The notes under the pieces: generated by a model
What the model was told of the DNA's origin: nothing
Seen by the model: the letters and a program-made list of their open reading frames with translations, nothing else
Database searches by the model: none
Assembly: GCA_964355075.1 (NCBI GenBank)
Contig: CAYHCF010000006.1
Coordinates: forward strand, 1 to 64,000
Direction of reading: 5' to 3'
Length of the DNA stretch: 64,000 nt
Source: B1 sp964355075
GTDB taxonomy: Bacteria; Bacteroidota; Bacteroidia; UKL13-3
Shown: one piece after another, positions 24,724 through 33,943 of the stretch
Layout: each line of letters opens with the position of its first letter
Numbering within the stretch: the stretch's first letter is position 1
Made by a program: the position numbers and the translations under genes

Positions 24724-26991
24724 ATGGTTTTTGATTTAGAAATGATTAAAAATGTCTACTCCCAAATGGGGGATAGAATTTCTGCAGCCCGCAAAGTGGT
24801 TAAAAGGCCACTAACCTTAGCCGAAAAGATTTTGTACAGCCACCTCACCGAAGGCAATGCCGGCAAACCTTATGAGCGTGGAAACAGCTATGTGGATTTT
24901 GGTCCGGATAGAGTTGCCATGCAGGATGCTACAGCTCAAATGGCATTATTGCAATTCATGCAAGCCGGTCGTTCAAAAGTGGCCGTTCCTTCAACCGTTC
25001 ATTGCGATCATTTGATCACCGCCAAAGTGGGAGCCAAAGATGACTTAGACTATGCAAAAAAAGATAGCAAGGAGGTTTATGATTTTTTGGCTTCTGTTTC
25101 CAATAAATATGGTATCGGTTTCTGGAAACCGGGTGCGGGAATCATTCATCAGGTAGTACTCGAAAATTATGCGTTTCCTGGAGGAATGATGATTGGTACG
25201 GATTCTCATACCGTTAATGCCGGCGGTTTAGGAATGTTAGCCATTGGTGTAGGTGGCGCCGATGCATGTGATGTGATGGCAGGCTTGCCATGGGAACTAA
25301 AATTCCCGAAACTAATCGGGATTAAATTAACAGGTAAATTAAATGGATGGACAGCCCCTAAAGATGTAATCTTAAAAGTTGCAGGTCTGCTCACCGTAAA
25401 AGGTGGAACCGGTGCCATTGTGGAATATTTTGGTGAAGGTGCCACCGGTATGAGCTGTACGGGTAAGGGTACCATTTGCAATATGGGTGCCGAGATTGGA
25501 GCAACCACTTCAACATTTGGTTACGACGAAAGTATGGAACGCTATTTGCGTTCAACCGGACGCTCTCAGGTAGCTGATTTGGCTAACGAAATTAAAGAAC
25601 ATTTAACAGGAGATCCTGAAGTGTATGAAACACCCGAAGATTTTTTCGACCAGGTATACACCATTGATTTATCAACGCTTGAACCACATTTAAATGGCCC
25701 GTTTACTCCCGATTTAGCAACACCTGTTTCGCAAATGAAATCGGAAGCCCTTAAAAATAACTGGCCGTTAAAAGTAGAATGGGGTTTGATTGGCTCCTGT
25801 ACAAATTCTTCCTATGAAGATCTTTCGCGCGCTGCTTCCATTGCAAAACAGGCAGTTGAAAAAGGGCTGATAACCAAGGCGGAGTTTGGTATTAACCCGG
25901 GCTCTGAGCAGGTTCGATTTACCGCTGAAAGAGATGGATTGTTAAAAACATTTACAGATTTAAATGCAAGTATCTTTACAAATGCCTGCGGACCTTGTAT
26001 AGGAATGTGGGATCGGGTAGGAGCTGAGAAGGCCGAAAAAAATACCATTGTTCATTCGTTTAACCGCAACTTTGCCAAACGTGCCGATGGGAATCCGAAT
26101 ACTTATGCGTTTGTTGCATCACCCGAAATGGTGGCAGCAATTGCCATTGCAGGTGATTTGTCATTTAACCCAATAACAGATACCCTGATTAATATCAAAG
26201 GGGAAGCCGTAAAATTAGATCCTCCTCATGGAGATGAATTGCCCCTAAAGGGTTTTTCGGTTGATGATCCCGGGTTTTTAGCGCCGGCCGCCGATGGCTC
26301 ACAGGTGCAAATTGCCGTTTCTCCAAACTCGGACCGTTTACAGCTTTTGGATCCATTTTCTGCCTGGGAAGGAACTGATTTATTAGGCCTAAATTTACTG
26401 ATAAAAGCAAAAGGGAAATGCACGACCGATCATATTTCAATGGCTGGACCCTGGCTAAAATACCGCGGTCACTTGGATAATATTTCAAATAATATGTTAA
26501 TCGGTGCGGTAAACTTTTTTAATGAAAAAACCGATTCAGTAAAAAATAGTCTCACCGGTGAATATCAACCGGTTCCGAAGGTTCAAAGGGACTACAAAGC
26601 TCATGGAATGGGTTCTGTGGTGGTTGGCGACGAAAACTATGGGGAGGGTTCAAGCCGAGAACATGCAGCGATGGAACCCCGTCATTTAGGAGTAAGGGTG
26701 GTTTTGGTAAAATCATTTGCACGCATTCACGAAACCAATTTGAAAAAGCAAGGCATGTTGGGCTTAACCTTTGCCGATAAAAACGATTATGATAAAATAA
26801 AGGAAGACGATAAAATTGATGTTATAGGCTTAAGCTCATTTTCACCGGGTAAACCTTTAACCTTGGTTTTGCATCACATAGATGGAACCTCGGAAAATAT
26901 TTTGGCAAATCATACCTATAACCAACAGCAAATTGAATGGTTTAAAGCGGGTGGTGCGCTTAATATTATCAGGAAGCAAATTGGTTCTTAA
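24724..26991 (+). CDS. Aconitate hydratase, mitochondrial-type
   Basis: 755 aa. It isomerises citrate to isocitrate in the TCA cycle. The three [4Fe-4S] ligands are Cys359 (GSCTNSSYED), Cys422 and Cys425 (NACGPCIG). These are one residue from the pig mitochondrial positions 358/421/424, so the length of the first three domains is conserved almost exactly. The substrate motif 'GTDSHTVNAGGLGMLAIGVGGAD' and the swivel-domain signature 'GEGSSREHAAMEPRHLG' are intact. It is the mitochondrial/AcnA-mito form rather than AcnB. It is transcribed alone, and together with citrate synthase at 7.7 kb supplies consecutive steps. Confidence 0.96.
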   Translation: MVFDLEMIKNVYSQMGDRISAARKVVKRPLTLAEKILYSHLTEGNAGKPYERGNSYVDFGPDRVAMQDATAQMALLQFMQAGRSKVAVPSTVHCDHLITAKVGAKDDLDYAKKDSKEVYDFLASVSNKYGIGFWKPGAGIIHQVVLENYAFPGGMMIGTDSHTVNAGGLGMLAIGVGGADACDVMAGLPWELKFPKLIGIKLTGKLNGWTAPKDVILKVAGLLTVKGGTGAIVEYFGEGATGMSCTGKGTICNMGAEIGATTSTFGYDESMERYLRSTGRSQVADLANEIKEHLTGDPEVYETPEDFFDQVYTIDLSTLEPHLNGPFTPDLATPVSQMKSEALKNNWPLKVEWGLIGSCTNSSYEDLSRAASIAKQAVEKGLITKAEFGINPGSEQVRFTAERDGLLKTFTDLNASIFTNACGPCIGMWDRVGAEKAEKNTIVHSFNRNFAKRADGNPNTYAFVASPEMVAAIAIAGDLSFNPITDTLINIKGEAVKLDPPHGDELPLKGFSVDDPGFLAPAADGSQVQIAVSPNSDRLQLLDPFSAWEGTDLLGLNLLIKAKGKCTTDHISMAGPWLKYRGHLDNISNNMLIGAVNFFNEKTDSVKNSLTGEYQPVPKVQRDYKAHGMGSVVVGDENYGEGSSREHAAMEPRHLGVRVVLVKSFARIHETNLKKQGMLGLTFADKNDYDKIKEDDKIDVIGLSSFSPGKPLTLVLHHIDGTSENILANHTYNQQQIEWFKAGGALNIIRKQIGS

Positions 26992-27088
26992 AATAAACCG
27001 ACTGTTATTCTTTATCAGGGTAGAAAGTTTGAATCTATTTATCAAAACCCTATCTACTTAATCTTAAAATTCTTTGAAATATTGAACC

Positions 27089-27598
27089 ATGAACAAAACT
27101 TTTATTTTTAGCCTTTTCATTTGTTTAGTAATGTTTCAGTATGCCTGTCAGTGCGGGGATTGCCCTGGAGATCGAATATATGTTGGATTTTATATTGCCC
27201 CTTCAGATACCTCATCTATTCCGCTAAAAGATCTGGATAGCTTGCGTATTTACCGCTATAATAAAGGAGGTGCATTTTATCCTATAAACAGGTTAGATAC
27301 TTTAATGGTATTCTATCCAAATTTATATTACGGAGAAGCCGATACTTCTCTTAAAGGACCTGAAATTTGTTTTGTGATGGATTATAAAATTACTCCGTCG
27401 TATGATCCAAAAGATTTTGAAAAATTCGATTATATGCTGGCAAATCCACAAAAAAATGTTGAGATCAGGTTAACCCAAATCAAAACAAACATTGAAGTTA
27501 CCAAGGGAAAATGTCCCTGCAATAATTTTGTAATTGAAAACTGTATGATTAATGATACCTTTAATTATAATGTAAGGTCATTCTATCGTTTAAGGTAA
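27089..27598 (+). CDS. Hypothetical lipoprotein
   Basis: 169 aa, family not recognised. An N-terminal hydrophobic segment ends 'FQYACQCGDCPGD', a weak lipobox that would place a lipidated Cys near residue 20; the CxCxxC cluster could instead be structural. The rest is a beta-rich domain with repeated 'LDSLRIYRYN', 'LDTLMVFYP' phrases. The 3' end overlaps the convergent protease gene by 9 bp. It is likely exported; role unknown. Confidence 0.7.
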   Translation: MNKTFIFSLFICLVMFQYACQCGDCPGDRIYVGFYIAPSDTSSIPLKDLDSLRIYRYNKGGAFYPINRLDTLMVFYPNLYYGEADTSLKGPEICFVMDYKITPSYDPKDFEKFDYMLANPQKNVEIRLTQIKTNIEVTKGKCPCNNFVIENCMINDTFNYNVRSFYRLR

Positions 27599-29188
27599 TA
27601 CCACCAATCCTTTGGCAACTTTTTCGGCTAGTACCAGGGCTTCATAAGCATTTATGATGGCTCCTGTATTACACAACTCTTTTAATCTTGTTTTTTTATG
27701 TGTTCCCGGAATAAATACTTTTCGTTCATATTTTATCGCCGACATTAATAGTATCTGTTTGGTTTGATTGGCCGTTAAATGGGGAAAATTTTGTCTGACC
27801 AACGCAGCAATTCCCGCCACAACCGGAGCGGCCATGCTGGTTCCGCTATAGCTATCATATTTATTTCCCGGCACACTCGAGTAAATGTCTTCTCCGGGAG
27901 CAAATACATCCACTTTTGTTTTGCCGTAATTGCTAAATGTTGCAACAATTTTTTTCCCTTTCTTCCAACTGCTGGCCCCAACTTCTATCCAGTTTGGAGC
28001 CGTAAAATCAGTCTCCTCAAATTTAGCTGAGGGATAGTTGGGTACCGTATCAATATTTTTTGCATCATTTCCGGCTGCATGAACAATCAAAACATCTTTT
28101 CCGCAGGCATACTTTACCGCCTTATCAACTGCGGATTTCTGAGGAGACAGGGTTTTCCCGAAACTCATGTTTATTACTCGTGCCCCGTTATTTACAGCAT
28201 ATATGATAGCATTGGCAACATCTTTATCTCTTTCATCTCCGTCGGGCACCACCCTTAATACCATAATTTTTGATTCCTGGCAAATGCCCATCATTCCTTT
28301 TCCATTTTCGCGATCCCCACTGATGATGCCTGCAACATGGGTTCCGTGTTCGGCATGCGGGCCGATAATCTGACTATTCCCATACCTCCATTCGTACACA
28401 TCAGAATAATTGTCGCCCACAATTTCCCTTGGGTTAAACCTGATGTTGAGGTTATAATTGGCCATGGTATTCAATTGTTTTTGCGCATCATTAAACTGTT
28501 TCATGATAGGACTGTTTACGATACCTCCTGTTTTCGCGATCATCACCAGCAACTTTTTTGCAAAGCCTTCCATGCTATTTGCGGTCGTTAACTTTTTGAT
28601 GTCATCAACTGCAGGATCCTCTTTACCCGTTTTTTTTATAAGGTTAAACATCACCATATAGAAGGCATCAAAATCATTTTTTTGTTTAAAAATATCTGGA
28701 GCTTTTTGATTATATTCAATTTTAGCTGCCTGGTAATCCCTTGCCTGCTTACTTTTTGGATTTGGGAAATGGGGCTCGAAATTATCGGGATCTCCTTCCT
28801 TTAAATAGGAACCGATTATTCGGGTATATTCATAGGTATCCTCAGAAACAACGCTATTTGCTCCTCCAATAAAATCCCATCCGTTTACATCATCAACATA
28901 TCCATTACTATCATCATCCATTGAATTTTTAGGAACTTCCAATGCGTTTACCCATAATTTGCCCTTCAATTCTTCATGGGTAATGTCGGTTCCACCGTCA
29001 ATTACAGCAACAATAATTTTAACAGGGTAGGTGCCCAATTTCAGCTCATTATAGGCTTTTTCTGTGCTTATTCCCCTAATATTATCCGTTTTATAATCCA
29101 GGTTAAACCAGTTTACAGGTGCTGTTTTCTGAGCCCATACGGCAACCGGAACAAAGGCAAGAAAGATTAATATTTTTAATAATTTCAT
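27590..29188 (-). CDS. S8 (subtilisin-like) serine protease, secreted
   Basis: 532 aa from the ATG at 29188. An earlier in-frame start at 29296 would put 36 residues before the signal peptide and overlap comB, so it is rejected. The signal peptide ends VWAQ (~20). The catalytic triad is Asp64 ('VAVIDGGTD'), His281 ('HGTHVAGIISG') and Ser451 ('YSGTSMAAPVVAG'), with oxyanion Asn374 ('HAAGND'). The Asp-to-His distance is about 217 residues, against about 32 in subtilisin. The inserted segment is helical and charged, with no recognised domain. No type IX-like C-terminal tail is seen. It ends the lptD-gcvT-comB-protease series. Confidence 0.92.
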   Translation of the reverse strand: MKLLKILIFLAFVPVAVWAQKTAPVNWFNLDYKTDNIRGISTEKAYNELKLGTYPVKIIVAVIDGGTDITHEELKGKLWVNALEVPKNSMDDDSNGYVDDVNGWDFIGGANSVVSEDTYEYTRIIGSYLKEGDPDNFEPHFPNPKSKQARDYQAAKIEYNQKAPDIFKQKNDFDAFYMVMFNLIKKTGKEDPAVDDIKKLTTANSMEGFAKKLLVMIAKTGGIVNSPIMKQFNDAQKQLNTMANYNLNIRFNPREIVGDNYSDVYEWRYGNSQIIGPHAEHGTHVAGIISGDRENGKGMMGICQESKIMVLRVVPDGDERDKDVANAIIYAVNNGARVINMSFGKTLSPQKSAVDKAVKYACGKDVLIVHAAGNDAKNIDTVPNYPSAKFEETDFTAPNWIEVGASSWKKGKKIVATFSNYGKTKVDVFAPGEDIYSSVPGNKYDSYSGTSMAAPVVAGIAALVRQNFPHLTANQTKQILLMSAIKYERKVFIPGTHKKTRLKELCNTGAIINAYEALVLAEKVAKGLVVLP

Positions 29189-29276
29189 TGTAATTATTGT
29201 TTCAGTCAATAAACCTGTTTGATCTGTTAAGTTTGAAAAATGAGCTCTAGAATAATAGTTATTTTGGTTTTGCAAT

Positions 29277-30020
29277 TTAAGCTTGAAATAAACCAACTTG
29301 TTGCATAGGAACTAAATATTCCCCATCCATGATGGGAATGATATCAATTAAATTCTGCTGAAGGCAAAACTTAACATCATCTGTTTCAATTTTTAACAGC
29401 GTGAATCTTTTTGCATGGGAGGATTGCCTTACCAGTGCTTCCGGATTATTTTCATGTTGTTTAAATAAATATAATGAAGCCAATGCGGCATCATCTTCTA
29501 TGTTGAATGCTGATCCAATTTGATTGATGACAGCTCCTGCAAATAAAGTGTCTTCCAGATTATATTTATCTTTCCATCCGGCACATAACAAAACAATATT
29601 TTTCTCTTGTTTCAATAACCAGTCACATAAAAAGTTAAGATTTAAAAACGAACCGATAACAATAGCACCGGCATTCATTGACTTCGCCTGCTTAATAGCT
29701 TTTGTTCCATTGGTTGTTGTAAATGCGATGTTTTTGCCTTCCAAAACCGGATTCTCATATTCAAAGGGAGAATTGCCTAAATCAAACCCTTCCACTCTTT
29801 CGGCATTGCGTTCAGCAGCTATCAGAAAATCAAAATCCTTAAATAGTTGACATTCTTCCGGACTTGCTACCGGCAATATTTTTTTTACACCTGTTTTAAA
29901 GGCAACACATATAGAAGAAGTAGCGCGCAAAATATCAATTACAACAACTATCTTTCCTTCAACCTCGTATAGGGGGAGCAAGGCGGGAGTATAAACTACT
30001 TCAACGGTTTTTAACATCAT
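29277..30020 (-). CDS. comB: 2-phosphosulfolactate phosphatase-like protein (ComB)
   Basis: 247 aa from the first ATG; the second Met is 3 nt in. ComB removes phosphate from 2-phosphosulfolactate, known from coenzyme M synthesis in methanogens, but the family is also widespread in bacteria that lack that cofactor. Recognisable stretches are 'VVVIDILRATSSICVAF', 'IAAERNAERVEGFDLGNSPFEY', 'IAFTTTNGTKAI' and 'VLLCAGWKDKYNLEDTLFAGAV', typical of the family. No ComA or sulfonate gene lies in the window. In Bacteroidota it might serve sulfonate or sulfonolipid metabolism, which is inference. Confidence 0.85.
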   Translation of the reverse strand: MMLKTVEVVYTPALLPLYEVEGKIVVVIDILRATSSICVAFKTGVKKILPVASPEECQLFKDFDFLIAAERNAERVEGFDLGNSPFEYENPVLEGKNIAFTTTNGTKAIKQAKSMNAGAIVIGSFLNLNFLCDWLLKQEKNIVLLCAGWKDKYNLEDTLFAGAVINQIGSAFNIEDDAALASLYLFKQHENNPEALVRQSSHAKRFTLLKIETDDVKFCLQQNLIDIIPIMDGEYLVPMQQVGLFQA

Positions 30021-30071
30021 TTCAATTTAGCAAAACGGGAATTCAAGCCTCTTGAGTAATTAGGATACGAC

Positions 30072-31148
30072 CTACAAAAATGGAATTTTAACCACCTTCG
30101 CTTTAATTGCCTTATCTCTGATTTCAATAAAAATTTCGCTGCCAACTTTGCTGTTTGCGGTGCTAACATACCCTAGGCCAATTCCTTTATTCAACGAGGG
30201 CGATTGGGTACCTGATGTTACTTCTCCAATCAGATTTCCTGTTATATCTTTTATCGGGTAATGCTGGCGTGGAATGCCTCTGTCAATCATTTCAAATCCA
30301 ACTAATTTTTTGCTCACCCCATTATCTTTTAAACCTTTATGGTATTCGCTGTTGATGAAATTTTTGTTAAATTTTGTGATCCAGCCTAATCCGGCTTCAA
30401 TGGGAGAGGTATCATCATTAATATCATGCCCGTATAAACAAAATCCTTTTTCCAAACGTAAAGTATCGCGTGCTCCAAGTCCGGTGGGTATGATGTTAAA
30501 TTCAGCTCCCGCCTCAAAAATGGCATCCCATAATTTACGCACATCCCCATTCATACAATACAATTCAAATCCTCCCGCTCCTGTATATCCGGTACTTGAT
30601 ATGATGACGTCTTTTATTCCAGCTACGGTGCCCATGGTAAAAGTGTAATATTCCATTGCCGATAAATTTGTGTCTGTTAATTTTTGAAGCGTTAGAATAG
30701 CCTTTGGACCCTGAACAGCAAGTAAACTCATTGCATCACTCATATTTTCCATTTCAACTCCCATGGTGTTGTGTTTGGATATCCAGTTCCAGTCTTTCTC
30801 AATATTACTTGCATTCACAACAAGGTAATACTCATTTTCTGAATAGCGATATACTAAAAGATCATCAACAATACCTCCCTGATCATTAGGTAAACAACTA
30901 TATTGAACTTTTCCGTCACTTAACTTCGATGCGTCATTGGAAGTAACCCTTTGAATTAAGTCCAGCGCTTTTTCACCTTTTAACATAAATTCTCCCATAT
31001 GGCTCACATCAAAAACCCCAACGCCATTGCGGATAGCCAAATGTTCCTGTATCAAATTGGTATATAATACCGGCATATTGTATCCGGCAAATTCAATCAT
31101 TTTTGCTCCTAAGGAAGCATGCAGGTCGTTTAATTCAACGTATTTCAT
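30072..31148 (-). CDS. gcvT: Glycine cleavage system T protein (aminomethyltransferase)
   Basis: 358 aa from the ATG at 31148; the frame extends to 31211, but the family starts with 'MKYVELNDLHASLGAKMIEF'. It transfers the methylene group from lipoyl-GcvH to tetrahydrofolate and releases ammonia. Conserved blocks are 'GVGVFDVSHMGEFML', 'YRYSENEYYLVVNASN', 'SSTGYTGAGGFELY' and 'GLGARDTLRLEKGFCLYGHDI', the last containing the catalytic Asp region. GcvP and GcvH are not in the window. It lies between lptD and comB on the same strand. Confidence 0.95.
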   Translation of the reverse strand: MKYVELNDLHASLGAKMIEFAGYNMPVLYTNLIQEHLAIRNGVGVFDVSHMGEFMLKGEKALDLIQRVTSNDASKLSDGKVQYSCLPNDQGGIVDDLLVYRYSENEYYLVVNASNIEKDWNWISKHNTMGVEMENMSDAMSLLAVQGPKAILTLQKLTDTNLSAMEYYTFTMGTVAGIKDVIISSTGYTGAGGFELYCMNGDVRKLWDAIFEAGAEFNIIPTGLGARDTLRLEKGFCLYGHDINDDTSPIEAGLGWITKFNKNFINSEYHKGLKDNGVSKKLVGFEMIDRGIPRQHYPIKDITGNLIGEVTSGTQSPSLNKGIGLGYVSTANSKVGSEIFIEIRDKAIKAKVVKIPFL

Positions 31149-31226
31149 AATAATTATTTGTCTTATATTAAGTAAGTTTTTTGGGCTGCAAATAAAGCGA
31201 TTTTTCCACAATATTTTTCTGAATTA

Positions 31227-33938
31227 TTAATTTCTCTTGTCGAACCAATCTTTTCGTTTAGTTGTTTTCAGGTCTTGTAAAACAGTTGATTTAACATTGA
31301 TATTGAAAATAAAATATTGATAATCATATGCGGATAATGGAGTCCAGGCAAAAGTAAATTGCCAGCAATGTATATCTCTCCTCAAATCAATTCCAAGATG
31401 AGATATTTTTTTTAACCGGAAGTCATAACCCGAATTAAAATTAACAAACCAGTTTGGGGAAGGAGTAATGCTTCCATTAAAACCCAGTGTTTGAATCAAC
31501 TGTTGATTTGCCGGGTTTATTTTGCTTAAATAATCATAACTAACGGTATAGCTCAAACTTAATGTCCAGGGCAACTTAAACTCACTGAACCCCATCTTTT
31601 TCATCTCGTTTTTCAGGGCATCTGCTTTCGTACGGTCTTTTCTCTTAAACATTTCCGGGTTTAAAGATGCACTAAAGCCGGCATTTGCACGGGTAATTAT
31701 TCCCAACTTAAGCTGCTCATCTAAATAAAATTTATTGATACGGATATAACTTTTTGAACCTGTTACCAGGTCAGTAATCAAAATATTCTTATAGGGGTCC
31801 AGCGTCGCTCCTGCTGATACTGAAATTACCTTCAGTAAAGTAGTATGACCCGATAAGTTTATCATACTCAGTTTCATGGAATCTGCATATATATTATAAT
31901 ACCCCGAAGCATTTAAGCTTTCAAATATTTTCATTTTTTCAATTCTTTCAGCCGTGTCTTTTCCCTTTTTCCATTTTATTTCAAGGTTATTATCAATTGA
32001 GAAATTTATGTTTCCCTGCCTTCCCCTGCTGGGACCCCCAAACATAGATTTTTCATTTATCGAATACTCCATCATATTACCTTGAACATCTTTTTGAACC
32101 TTCGTATAAAAACCATAAGAAGGCTTGCTGAAATCAGGGACATAGGTAAATCCTGCATTGGGATTAATCACATGGCGGATGGCTTTTAATCGGCCTCTTT
32201 TGAAGTTGAGCATCCCATAAAATCGGGTTGAAACACCTCCGCTAAAAGAATATTGATAGGTTCTTCCAAACTCGCTCACATTGTGTTCGGTAATTATCTT
32301 TTGTGCGGTATCCCATTCTTTCCGGATCGTCTTAAAAGCCCAGTTTTCACTGTAATCTGCCCGTACGTAGACCGTATAAAATTTAAATAAATTAAACGAA
32401 TTGTTAATAGAAGTGGAATGTCTTGCCCCGTTTCTCATCACCGAATCGAGGTAAGATTTTAAATCTTTACTACTTCTGCTTTTAAATAGAAGGGTGTCTT
32501 TGGTATTTATTAAATTTTGAAATTGACCGGTATAGTTCATGGTTATTTTTTCATACCATTTTTCAGCAGTAGGTTTATACTTAGGTTTCAAAGGTTGAAA
32601 GGAGGCTACCGTTAAAGTTAAATCAGGAAGGGTAAAAGAGGCATCCCGGGTATGCGTGTTTTGTGAGGCCCTGGCATTAAGGGATAAGTTGACCTTTCCT
32701 TTTCTGAAACCCCTGCCATATGAAATACTTGAATTAATGTTATTGTTAAAGGCCGTGTTATTATTTACATAGGTATTTTGTGCCAGGTATTGATTTCCAA
32801 CCAGATTTACATCCGCCCTGAACGTGGATCCAGGTTTTGCCTTGGGATCCCGGTAATGACTCCATACAATATTAAAGGTTGTGGTTTTACTGAAGTTTTT
32901 GTCTTCCGGCAACCCGTTTTTATTTAAAGCATAATTGGCCGAAAAATATCCGGCATACCGATACCGGTAGGAGTAATTTGATTTTCCGCCTAATTGCCAA
33001 CTCAAATTTGCAAAAATATCTCCCAGAACAGCAATGTCCAGATGCTCCCCCAGACCCAAATAATAACCGCCTTGCCGTAAAAAATACCCTCTTCCCGGTG
33101 CGTTTCCATATGCCGGAATGATGAGGCCTGATTGTTGCCCGGTTTTAAGCGGAAAAATTCCAAACGGCACAATCAATGGCGTTCTAATATCGGCAATAAA
33201 CAAATTTGCGGGTCCGGTAATCACCCTTTTTCCGGGAATAAATTTTAATTTTGATGAGAATATATAAAAATGTGGATTTTCTTCACTGCAGGTTGAATAG
33301 GTTGCGTCACGTATGTAAAAACTATTATTCTCATCACGCTTTACCTTTTCTCCTTTAATATAACCTTCCCCTTCCTGCGTTTTAAACTCTTTCATGATCC
33401 CTCTTTTTGTCTCGTAATTAAAGGTGGCTTCTTCTATATTGTATTCAGATGAACCCTGCTTGAAATTCGGCGTATTTATCTTTTTACCGCTGCTGTCTAA
33501 TTCCCCGATTGCATTTACCGAATTATTCGCCAGATTGATGATAATTCTGGCCGATTTAATATTCAGGTCCTCATATTCAATCTTTGCATTACTGTACAGA
33601 GAGGCAGTTTTTTGGCGGGTAGAGTAAACAATCGAATCCTTGGCGAAGTACTTTACTTTTGTTTTAATGGCTGATGGACCACGAGGTAAAAAGTTACTGT
33701 CAATTATTAATGAATCATTTTCTGGCGTTTTAATCTTTTTAATGGAATCGTCAAAAATGTAATTGCTTGAAAATAAGGAATTTCTATTTACGGATTTTAT
33801 ATAGTTTGCAGAAATACCTGCAAAACCGTTTACTTTTGCATAACAATTGCTTGTTTCAAAAAAAAACGGTTCCACAGCCATAAGTATAAAAAAAGTGATT
33901 ATACAAATGATAAATTGCGTTCGTGGTAACTTTAACAA
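31227..33938 (-). CDS. lptD: LPS-assembly protein LptD-like outer-membrane barrel
   Basis: 903 aa from a TTG at 33938. The frame opens at 34064, but its first 42 codons lie antisense inside the amidase gene and look like shadow sequence. The TTG start gives a plausible signal peptide (LPRTQFIICIITFFILMA), and a promoter sits just upstream. An ATG at 33881 would lose most of that signal. Residues ~60-230 form an OstA-like beta-jellyroll ('SARIIINLANNSVNAIGELDSSGK', 'MKEFKTQEGEGYIKGEKV'), then 'LIVPFGIFPLKTGQQSGLIIP' and a long barrel. LptD inserts LPS in the outer leaflet, working with LptE (7.2-7.7 kb). Confidence 0.85.
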   Translation of the reverse strand: MLKLPRTQFIICIITFFILMAVEPFFFETSNCYAKVNGFAGISANYIKSVNRNSLFSSNYIFDDSIKKIKTPENDSLIIDSNFLPRGPSAIKTKVKYFAKDSIVYSTRQKTASLYSNAKIEYEDLNIKSARIIINLANNSVNAIGELDSSGKKINTPNFKQGSSEYNIEEATFNYETKRGIMKEFKTQEGEGYIKGEKVKRDENNSFYIRDATYSTCSEENPHFYIFSSKLKFIPGKRVITGPANLFIADIRTPLIVPFGIFPLKTGQQSGLIIPAYGNAPGRGYFLRQGGYYLGLGEHLDIAVLGDIFANLSWQLGGKSNYSYRYRYAGYFSANYALNKNGLPEDKNFSKTTTFNIVWSHYRDPKAKPGSTFRADVNLVGNQYLAQNTYVNNNTAFNNNINSSISYGRGFRKGKVNLSLNARASQNTHTRDASFTLPDLTLTVASFQPLKPKYKPTAEKWYEKITMNYTGQFQNLINTKDTLLFKSRSSKDLKSYLDSVMRNGARHSTSINNSFNLFKFYTVYVRADYSENWAFKTIRKEWDTAQKIITEHNVSEFGRTYQYSFSGGVSTRFYGMLNFKRGRLKAIRHVINPNAGFTYVPDFSKPSYGFYTKVQKDVQGNMMEYSINEKSMFGGPSRGRQGNINFSIDNNLEIKWKKGKDTAERIEKMKIFESLNASGYYNIYADSMKLSMINLSGHTTLLKVISVSAGATLDPYKNILITDLVTGSKSYIRINKFYLDEQLKLGIITRANAGFSASLNPEMFKRKDRTKADALKNEMKKMGFSEFKLPWTLSLSYTVSYDYLSKINPANQQLIQTLGFNGSITPSPNWFVNFNSGYDFRLKKISHLGIDLRRDIHCWQFTFAWTPLSAYDYQYFIFNINVKSTVLQDLKTTKRKDWFDKRN

Positions 33939-33943
33939 TTGAT

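Noticed and set aside
31201..31215. TTTTTCCACA-like sequence resembling a DnaA box
   Set aside because: It is isolated, far from dnaA, and has a mismatch to TTATCCACA, so chance is the simplest reading.
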